A stretch of 64,000 nucleotides of DNA from Ga0077523 sp038324085 (GTDB lineage: Bacteria; Pseudomonadota; Gammaproteobacteria; Burkholderiales; Ga0077523). Of the stretch, positions 57,630 through 64,000 are shown piece by piece. Within the stretch, counting starts at the first letter, position 1; the number at the start of each line of letters is the position of its first letter. Location: assembly GCA_038324085.1 (NCBI GenBank), contig JBBQHP010000014.1, forward strand, positions 33,317 to 97,316, in the 5' to 3' direction. The notes below the pieces were generated by a model that had not been told where the DNA came from, made no database searches, and was given only the letters and a program-made list of their open reading frames with translations. The position numbers and the translations under genes were made by a program.

Positions 57630-58589
57630 ATGCTGAGCCGCACCGCTTCGAACCTGTACTGGATGGCGCGCTACGTCGAGCGCATGGAGAACACCGCGCG
57701 GATCCTCGACGTGACCTACCGGATGTCGCTGGTCCCCAAGGACGCAAGACTGGCCGACCAGGAGTGGTACGCGCCGCTCAACATCACCGGCACCCTGTAC
57801 CCGTTCAGCGGCCGGTTCGACGAAGTCAACTCGCGCGGCGTGCTGCATTTCATGACGCTCGATCGAGACAACCCCTCGAGCATCGTGTCGTGCGCCCGGG
57901 CAGCGCGCGAGAACGCCCGGGCCGTGCGCGGTCACATCACCGCAGAGATGTGGGAGGTGATCAACGGCACCTGGCTGGAAATCCAGAAAGTGACCGACGT
58001 CGAACTCACTTCGAACCGGCTGATGTCGCTGTTCGAGTGGGTCAAGGAGCGCTCCCACCTGTTCCGCGGCGTCACGGTGGGGACGATGCTGAGCGATCAG
58101 GCCTTCCACTTCAACCGGCTAGGCACGTTCATGGAGCGCGCCGACAACACGACCCGCATCCTCGACGTCAAATACCATGTGCTGCTGCCCAGCATCGACG
58201 ATGTCGGCGGCGCTGTCGACTACTACCAGTGGGCGGCGGTATTGCGCTCGGTGTCGGCGTTCGCCGCGTACCGGAGGGTCTACCGCGACGTGATCACGCC
58301 GCTGCGGGTGGCGGAGCTGCTGATCCTGCGCGACGACATGCCACGCAGCCTGCACCACTGCATGCGCGAGACCTACGAAATGCTGCGGCTCATCTCCGGC
58401 GGTGTCCGCAACGAAGCAGTCCGACTGGCCGGCGAGGCACATGCCGGTCTCCACTTCGGCCGCGTGGATGCGATCTTCGCCGAAGGTCTGCACGAATATC
58501 TGACGGATTTCCTGCGCGGCAATGCAGCGCTCGGGGATGAAGTCACCCGCACCTTCTTTTCGGCGGGGCGCCAGTCGCTCGCGGCTTGA
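57630..58589 (+). CDS. Alpha-E (DUF403) protein of the Anbu operon
   Basis: A 319-residue, mostly helical protein starting MLSRTASNLYWMARYVERMEN, the typical alpha-E N-terminus. Other landmarks are SLFEWVKERSHLFRGV, FHFNRLGTFMERADNTTRIL and a late RSLHHCMRETYEML. It always accompanies the circularly permuted ATP-grasp protein, and the two probably work as a peptide synthase. The start is chosen by homology because the ribosome site is weak. Confidence 0.9.
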   Translation: MLSRTASNLYWMARYVERMENTARILDVTYRMSLVPKDARLADQEWYAPLNITGTLYPFSGRFDEVNSRGVLHFMTLDRDNPSSIVSCARAARENARAVRGHITAEMWEVINGTWLEIQKVTDVELTSNRLMSLFEWVKERSHLFRGVTVGTMLSDQAFHFNRLGTFMERADNTTRILDVKYHVLLPSIDDVGGAVDYYQWAAVLRSVSAFAAYRRVYRDVITPLRVAELLILRDDMPRSLHHCMRETYEMLRLISGGVRNEAVRLAGEAHAGLHFGRVDAIFAEGLHEYLTDFLRGNAALGDEVTRTFFSAGRQSLAA

Positions 58590-58671
58590 CCTTGGCGCTC
58601 CGGCGGAAGGTTGTCCTATGTCCTATAGTGCGGATCCTTGGTAATACCAACAACAGGCTGGGGGGATCGTC

Positions 58672-59406
58672 GTGACGTATTGCGTTGCCATCTCGCTCGA
58701 ATCGGGGATGCTGTTCGCATCCGACTCCCGAACCAACGCGGGCGTCGACCAGATCGCAACCTTCAGCAAGATGAAGGTGTTCGAAAAGAAGGACGAGCGC
58801 GTGCTGGTACTGCTCGCCTCGGGCAATCTCGCCATTACGCAGGGCGTGATCAACATTCTCGACCGGCAGGCGGACGCCGAGCCGGGCAGCGAATCCATCT
58901 GGACCGCCTCCAGCCTGTACGACGTGGCGACCATGGTGGGCGAAGCGCTGCGCGAGATGCAGCGCCGCGACGGCCCGTACCTGATGCAGGGCAACATCGA
59001 TTTCAATGCGACCATGCTGCTGGGTGGCCAGATCGCGGGGGAGCGACCGCGCCTGTTCAACATCTATTCGCAGGGCAACTTCATCGAGTCCATGCCCGAT
59101 TCGATCTATTTCCAGGTGGGCGAGAGCAAGTACGGCAAACCGGTGCTCGACCGGGTGATCACCGAGGCCACCACAGTGGCCGAGGCGGCGAAGTGCGTCC
59201 TGATCTCGTTCGACTCCACCATCCGCTCCAACATCTCGGTCGGCCTGCCGATCGAGATGCTCTGGTATCCGCGGGATTCGCTGCGCGTCGGCATCCACCG
59301 GCGCATCGTCGAAGGCGATGCGTATTTCACGATGCTGCGCCAGGGCTGGGGCGGGGGCCTGCGCAAAGTCTTCGGAGAGTTGCCCAATCCCGACTGGCTG
59401 TCCTGA
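58672..59406 (+). CDS. Anbu-type proteasome homologue
   Basis: A 244-residue Ntn hydrolase of the Anbu (ancestral beta subunit) group. The GTG start follows a purine-rich GGGGGG stretch. After removal of the initiator Met, Thr1 is the nucleophile (TYCVAISLESG), Asp17 lies in ASDSRTNAG and a Lys is near position 32. Anbu forms open helical rings and has been called the betaproteobacterial proteasome homologue. With the ATP-grasp, alpha-E and transglutaminase neighbours it probably processes a dedicated peptide. The 82-base gap upstream holds a TATAGT at 58624, so a separate promoter is possible. Confidence 0.92.
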   Translation: MTYCVAISLESGMLFASDSRTNAGVDQIATFSKMKVFEKKDERVLVLLASGNLAITQGVINILDRQADAEPGSESIWTASSLYDVATMVGEALREMQRRDGPYLMQGNIDFNATMLLGGQIAGERPRLFNIYSQGNFIESMPDSIYFQVGESKYGKPVLDRVITEATTVAEAAKCVLISFDSTIRSNISVGLPIEMLWYPRDSLRVGIHRRIVEGDAYFTMLRQGWGGGLRKVFGELPNPDWLS

Positions 59407-59497
59407 CACTCGCGGGGCATGAAGCGGGCTGCGCGCGGCGCCAGGCTCCGCGAGCAGATCCTTCCTGCGCCCAATCCTCACGGTAGCCGCAACAGCC

Positions 59498-62400
59498 ATG
59501 ACCATCCGCGTTGCCCTGTACCACGAGACCAGTTACCGGTTCGATCGACCGGTGCATGTCTCTCCGCACGAGATCCGCCTGCGCCCGGCCGCGCACAGCC
59601 GCACCCCGATCGAGAGCTATTCGCTGAGGGTGCTGCCGGCCAAGCATTTCCTGAACTGGCAACAGGACCCGTACGGCAATTTCGTCGCCCGTCTGGTGTT
59701 TCCCGAAAAGACGCGCGAACTCAAAGTGGTGGTCGATCTGGTGGCCGACATGACGGTCATCAACCCGTTCGACTTCTTTCTCGAGAGCAGCGCCGAGCGC
59801 TATCCGTTCAGCTACACCGATACGACCCGGCGGGAACTCGCACCCTTCCTCGAGACCGATCCCCTCACGCCGAAGCTGGCCGCGTGGATCGACGCTTTCC
59901 GCAGGGATCGGCTGGCAGAACCCATGGGCACGGGCGACATGCTCGTGGCGTTGAACCAGCGCCTGCAGGGCGACATACGGTACATCGTGCGCCTCGAACC
60001 GGGCGTCCAGTTGCCCGAAGTCACTCTGACCCAGGCATCGGGGTCATGCCGCGATTCCGGCTGGCTGCTGGTGCAGATCCTGCGCCATCTCGGGCTCGCC
60101 GCGCGTTTTGTCTCCGGCTATCTGATCCAGCTCGCTCCCGATGTGAGGTCCCTCGACGGACCGGCCGGACCGGAAAAGGACTTCACCGATCTGCACGCGT
60201 GGGCGGAGGTCTATCTGCCGGGAGCGGGTTGGGTCGGCCTCGATGCAACCTCGGGCCTGATGGCGGGCGAAGGGCACATCCCGCTCGCCGCGACGGCACA
60301 ACCGTCCAGCGCCGCGCCGGTGACGGGTTTCACCGACCAGTGCGAGGTCGAGTTCGGTTTCGAGATGCGCGTGACCCGCGTGCACGAGGATCCCCGGGTC
60401 ACCAAGCCGCTTACCGAGGAACAGTGGCAGGGTGTCGATCGCCTCGGCGAGCACGTGGAAACGCAACTGCGCGCCTGGGACGTGCGCCTCACCATGGGCG
60501 GCGAGCCGACATTCGTCTCGGTGGACGACGTGGAGGGCCTGGAATGGAACTACGCGGCGCTGGGCGAGGACAAGCGCGCGCTGGCCGGGAAGCTGCTGCT
60601 GCAGCTGAAGGACCGCTTCGGGTCGGGCGGCATGCTGTATCACGGACAGGGCAAGTGGTATCCCGGCGAGCCGCTGCCGCGCTGGGCACTGGGAATTCTC
60701 TGGCGCAAGGACGGGGTGCCGTTGTGGAAGGACCCGCAATGGCTCGCAGGCGATGCCCCCGGCAAGGCAACCCATACCGATGCGCTGCGCTACACCCGAA
60801 GCCTCGCCGCGCTTCTGGGCGTGCATGGCGACTACGTCATTCCGGCATACGAGGAAGTCTGGATCGGCGTGCACGATGAGCGGCGCCAGCCGGTCAATGT
60901 CGATCCGCTGCAGCGCGATCTCGGCAATCCCGCCGAACGTGGCCGGCTGGCCCGGCTGCTGGACGGCGCGCTCGGCGATCCGGTGGGCTTCGTGCTGCCG
61001 CTCAAGGCGGTAGCGGCGCCCCTGCCTGCGGGCGCCACCGGGACCCGCTGGAGCAGTTCGCTCTGGCCCCTGCGCCGCGAGCACCTGTACCTGATCGGTG
61101 GCGATTCGCCGATGGGTTATCGCCTGCCGCTGGATTCCCTGCCGCTGGTGGCGGCTGCAGACGTCGAAGCGCCCGACGAGCCGGATCCGTTCGAGATGCG
61201 TGGCCCGCTCGCGACCGGCCATCCGGACGCGAACGAGGCGCCGGCAGCGCCGCCCCCGGCGGCGGCCACTGGCAGGTCCGCGCCTGAAATCATTCGTACG
61301 GCGCTGTGCATCGAGGTGCGGGCGGGCCGGGTGCACGTGTTCGTTCCGCCGGTCCCGACCCTGGACGCGTACGTTGAGCTCGTCGCGCGGATCGAGGCTG
61401 CGGCCGCCCAGTGCGGCCTGCCGGTGCGCATCGAAGGTTACCTGCCGGCCGTGGATCCACGGCTGCAGCGCCTGTTCGTCACGCCCGATCCCGGCGTCAT
61501 CGAAGTCAACGTTCATCCGGCGAGCTCCTGGGGCGAACTCGTCGCGAACACGCGCATCCTCTACGAGGAAGCCCGGCTCACCCGCTTGTCCACCGAGAAA
61601 TTCATGCTCGACGGCAAGCACACCGGAACCGGCGGTGGCAATCACGTGACCATCGGCGGCTCGACGCCGGTGGACAGCCCGCTGCTGCGCCGCCCGGACC
61701 TCCTGCGCAGCCTCATCACGTACTGGCAGAACCATCCGGCGCTGTCATATCTGTTCTCGGGCATGTTCATTGGCCCGACCAGTCAGGCCCCGCGGGTCGA
61801 CGAGGCGCGCGACGACGGTCTGTACGAACTCGAGATCGCGTTCCAGGAAATGGCGCGCGCGACCCGACCGGGCGAGATCGTGCCCGAGCCGTGGCTGGTC
61901 GATCGCCTGCTGCGCAATCTCCTGATCGACGTGACCGGCAATACGCATCGCGCCGAGTTCTCCATCGACAAGCTCTACTCGCCCGACGGTCCGACCGGAC
62001 GCCTCGGCCTGCTGGAATTCCGTGCGTTCGAGATGCCGCCGCACTGGCAGATGAGCGCGCTGCAATTGCTCCTGTTGCGCGCGCTCATCGCCCGGTTCTG
62101 GAAAACGCCGTTCGAAAACCGCCTCATCGAATGGGGAACGGGTCTGCATGATCGTTTCCTGCTGCCGCATTTCGTGGCCCAGGACATGGACGAGGTGATC
62201 GAAGACCTGAACGGCTCGGGCTACGGTTTCGATGCGGCGTGGTTCGCGCCGTTCTTCGAATTCCGCTTTCCGCGATTCGGGACCGTGATTCACCAGGGCG
62301 TGGAGATCGAGCTGCGCCAGGCGCTCGAACCGTGGCACGTCCTGGGCGAAGAAGTCACCGGGAGCGGCACCGCACGGTACGTGGATTCTTCCGTGGAGCG

Positions 62401-62869
62401 GATCCAGATTAGGGTGCGGCACATGAGCGGGAACCGCTACGCGGTGTTGTGCAACGGCCGTCCGGTCCCGCTGACCGCCACCGGTACCCGCGGCGAATTC
62501 GTCGCCGGCATCCGTTTCCGGGCCTGGCAGCCGCCGTCCGCATTGCATCCCACGATCAAGATCCATGCGCCTCTCGTGATCGATCTGTACGACACCGCGA
62601 GCGGCCGGGCGCTGGGCGGCTGCACCTACCACGTCGTGCATCCCGGCGGGCGCAACTATGATCGCTTCCCGGTCAATTCGAACGAGGCCGAAGCGCGCCG
62701 CGTCGCGCGTTTCCAGGGCATGGGCCACACCCCGGGGCCGATGGCCTACCGGCCCGAGCAGCCCAACCGCACGTTTCCGATGACGCTGGACCTCCGGAGG
62801 GCCCCCGACTTCGGCATCGGCGGTCCATCGGTCACTGCGCAGGCGACCCAGGCGCAGCAGCAGCAATAG
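59498..62869 (+). CDS. Transglutaminase-like protease fused to DUF2126
   Basis: A 1123-residue protein. Residues about 1-90 form the transglutaminase N-terminal bundle (VALYHETSYRFDRPVHVSPH). The core follows with Cys184 (SGSCRDSGWL), His233 (DLHAWAEVY) and Asp249 (VGLDATSG). The rest is DUF2126, with LTMGGEPTFVSVDD, GKWYPGEPLPRWAL, GTGGGNHVTIGGSTPVDSPL and a late GGCTYHVVHPGGRNYDRFP. The middle holds a Pro/Ala-rich linker (about 570-600). It is the last gene of the Anbu operon, 91 bases after Anbu, and ends in a Gln-rich tail. Confidence 0.92.
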   Translation: MTIRVALYHETSYRFDRPVHVSPHEIRLRPAAHSRTPIESYSLRVLPAKHFLNWQQDPYGNFVARLVFPEKTRELKVVVDLVADMTVINPFDFFLESSAERYPFSYTDTTRRELAPFLETDPLTPKLAAWIDAFRRDRLAEPMGTGDMLVALNQRLQGDIRYIVRLEPGVQLPEVTLTQASGSCRDSGWLLVQILRHLGLAARFVSGYLIQLAPDVRSLDGPAGPEKDFTDLHAWAEVYLPGAGWVGLDATSGLMAGEGHIPLAATAQPSSAAPVTGFTDQCEVEFGFEMRVTRVHEDPRVTKPLTEEQWQGVDRLGEHVETQLRAWDVRLTMGGEPTFVSVDDVEGLEWNYAALGEDKRALAGKLLLQLKDRFGSGGMLYHGQGKWYPGEPLPRWALGILWRKDGVPLWKDPQWLAGDAPGKATHTDALRYTRSLAALLGVHGDYVIPAYEEVWIGVHDERRQPVNVDPLQRDLGNPAERGRLARLLDGALGDPVGFVLPLKAVAAPLPAGATGTRWSSSLWPLRREHLYLIGGDSPMGYRLPLDSLPLVAAADVEAPDEPDPFEMRGPLATGHPDANEAPAAPPPAAATGRSAPEIIRTALCIEVRAGRVHVFVPPVPTLDAYVELVARIEAAAAQCGLPVRIEGYLPAVDPRLQRLFVTPDPGVIEVNVHPASSWGELVANTRILYEEARLTRLSTEKFMLDGKHTGTGGGNHVTIGGSTPVDSPLLRRPDLLRSLITYWQNHPALSYLFSGMFIGPTSQAPRVDEARDDGLYELEIAFQEMARATRPGEIVPEPWLVDRLLRNLLIDVTGNTHRAEFSIDKLYSPDGPTGRLGLLEFRAFEMPPHWQMSALQLLLLRALIARFWKTPFENRLIEWGTGLHDRFLLPHFVAQDMDEVIEDLNGSGYGFDAAWFAPFFEFRFPRFGTVIHQGVEIELRQALEPWHVLGEEVTGSGTARYVDSSVERIQIRVRHMSGNRYAVLCNGRPVPLTATGTRGEFVAGIRFRAWQPPSALHPTIKIHAPLVIDLYDTASGRALGGCTYHVVHPGGRNYDRFPVNSNEAEARRVARFQGMGHTPGPMAYRPEQPNRTFPMTLDLRRAPDFGIGGPSVTAQATQAQQQQ

Positions 62870-63283
62870 TCGATCGTCCCCTGGAATCCATTCGCGGGGA
62901 CGGCGTCCGGGCCGCCGGTTAGTACCGGGCGCGAGGCGGGGATGCCGTGGCCTGACTGCCACGGGACAGTCTTTGCACGGGCGGCTCGCAACTCCGCGCC
63001 GAACGATGAAACATCCGCCCGTCATGAAATCGGCATGGGCAACAACTTCCAATTCTGTTAGATTTTCGACGTCTCGCGATTTCTGATGCGAGGCCTTCCA
63101 CGGCGAGGTTCCTGTTGCTGGCGGTGCGTGGCTCTGCGCCCCTGCAGCGGAAATCCCGCCCGGGCTGGCGTCCCGGGATTGGCCAGCGAGGGTTGGTCGG
63201 CGGTCATAAAAAAATCACGGGGTCCCCCGCGGGATCCCGGTCAAGGCTCAAATGCTGCCGCCGGAAAGGGGGGCTAGCGTGGT
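62870..63283 (+). promoter_or_regulatory. Structured 414-base leader before the LEPR-XLL gene
   Basis: No convincing gene is seen here. An AT-rich stretch around 63045-63080 may hold the promoter. Two hairpins follow: AATCCCG (63152-63158) with CGGGATT (63174-63180), and a nine-pair stem 63218-63226/63231-63239 with a four-base loop. The second is preceded by seven A residues at 63208-63214. On the minus strand it would look like a terminator with a T-run, but no minus-strand gene ends here. A structured 5' untranslated region is therefore more likely. Confidence 0.45.
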
Positions 63284-64000
63284 GTGGCGATTCGCGACTC
63301 TCGGTTTTACGTCCCGCTCCGTGCCAGCTGCGAAGCCGGACCGAGCCTCCCGCAAGGCGTTGTCCAACTCGCCTGATCGCATCCCGTTCCGCCGACGGCC
63401 GCTGATGGAGGCGCTCGAACCCCGGCTGCTGCTGTCAGCCGACGGAGCCGGCGCGGTGGATCAGCTGGCGCCGGCAGCAGCGGGGCCGGCGCTGCTCCTC
63501 GGTGCCGCCGCAGCGGCGCCGGGCGATCCGTCGAATCCGGTGACGGTTTCCTGGGTCGGCGCGAGCGGCGGTCGATGGAGCGACACCGCGAACTGGAGCA
63601 CCGGTGCGCTGCCGTCTGCAGCCGATGTCGTCGGCATCACGCTCGCCGGTACATTTGCGGTCGCCATGGATGTGGATGCCTCGGTCGGTGGGCTGTTGCT
63701 CGGCGGAGATACCGGCGTTCAGACGCTCGCGGCGTCCGGACACACGCTCACGCTGAACGGCGGAGGGTTGGTGCGCTTGCACGGCGTGCTCGATCTCACT
63801 TCCAGCAATGTGGGCGGCGCCGGCGGCCTCGACAATATGGGCACGGTGAAGCTGACCGGCAGCACCGTGAACGCGGCGCTGGTGAACGAAGGCGCGTTGC
63901 TGGCGCGCGGGAGCGTGGTGGTCGACGGGGTGCTGAGCACGGCAGTGGGCTCGGAGATCGTGATCCGGGGCGACAGCGGCGTGGGCGGGAGCACGCTCAC
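63284..64000 (+). CDS. LEPR-XLL surface protein (3' partial)
   Basis: The frame opens at a GTG nine bases after an in-frame stop, with GGAAAGGGGGG upstream, and runs off the window (239 codons visible). After a basic N-terminal stretch comes MEALEPRLLLSADGAGA (from residue 41), the LEPR-XLL motif that marks the start of very large secreted or surface proteins. The following part (SWVGASGGRWSDTANWS, then SVGGLLLGGDTG and many short Gly/Thr/Val strands) resembles beta-helix or autotransporter-like repeats. An ATG at 63404 is a possible alternative start. It is likely an adhesin or matrix protein. Confidence 0.8.

Noticed and set aside
58611..58629. Complete sigma-70 promoter before Anbu
   Set aside because: TATAGT is a fair -10 box, but the nearest -35-like TTGTCC is only 7 bases away, so a full promoter is not supported.
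63200..63275. Possible GEMM-type c-di-GMP riboswitch before the surface-protein gene
   Set aside because: Hairpins are present but the conserved GEMM core bases and tetraloop/receptor pattern are not recognisable; only a structured leader is claimed.

Overview
The window is GC-rich (about two thirds G+C by eye), densely coded and Gram-negative. It holds lipoprotein signals, RND pumps with outer-membrane channels, Tat-type leaders, a DUF1840 protein, an Anbu-type proteasome homologue and a LEPR-XLL surface protein. Together these suggest a proteobacterium, most likely betaproteobacterial (Burkholderiales/Rhodocyclales-like). This is an inference from gene families, not from a marker gene. No rRNA, tRNA, CRISPR array, insertion sequence or prophage was seen.

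Layout. (1) 1-4581: the end of a BatA/VWA-type membrane operon, then a possible 48-codon bridging ORF, an MHS-family MFS transporter and a class C beta-lactamase-like serine hydrolase, closed by a strong hairpin. (2) 7812-16552, minus strand: a signalling block of two PAS histidine kinases, a double-receiver protein, a receiver-PAS-GAF-GGDEF-EAL protein, a LuxR-type response regulator and a receiver whose phospho-acceptor Asp is Glu. Three single-base frameshifts interrupt this block. (3) 17002-21594: a 1530-residue SF1 helicase-nuclease. (4) A CitE-like lyase, then a tetR-adaptor-pump-channel RND efflux operon with tandem operators. (5) 29234-36409, minus strand: a frameshifted FHA protein, a trypsin-like protease, DUF1840, a MauD/MauE-type pair and a DUF1501/DUF1800 pair. 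(6) 36561-42933, minus strand: a heavy-metal RND efflux operon with its own PII-like protein. (7) A LarA-like racemase (minus) and an EAL protein (plus).

(8) 46265-55260 is the most interesting region. It is a ten-gene, tightly overlapping operon: a BMP-family ABC importer (binding protein, two permeases, double ATPase), a biuret-hydrolase-like enzyme, a second isochorismatase-fold hydrolase, AtzG-, AtzE- and AtzH-like proteins, and a GntR/FCD regulator. The named enzymes all lead to allophanate, yet cyanuric acid hydrolase (AtzD) and allophanate hydrolase (AtzF) are absent. The operon therefore looks like an uptake and ring-nitrogen/ureide degradation system with an unidentified natural substrate. 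An FMN reductase follows.

(9) 56117-62869 is the classic Anbu operon: ATP-grasp, alpha-E, Anbu, transglutaminase/DUF2126. It probably makes and turns over a peptide. (10) A 414-base structured leader is followed by the start of a large LEPR-XLL surface protein that runs off the window.

Four frames (three in the signalling block, one in the FHA gene) are broken by apparent one-base insertions. All four have the same sign, which points to consensus errors as much as to real gene decay.
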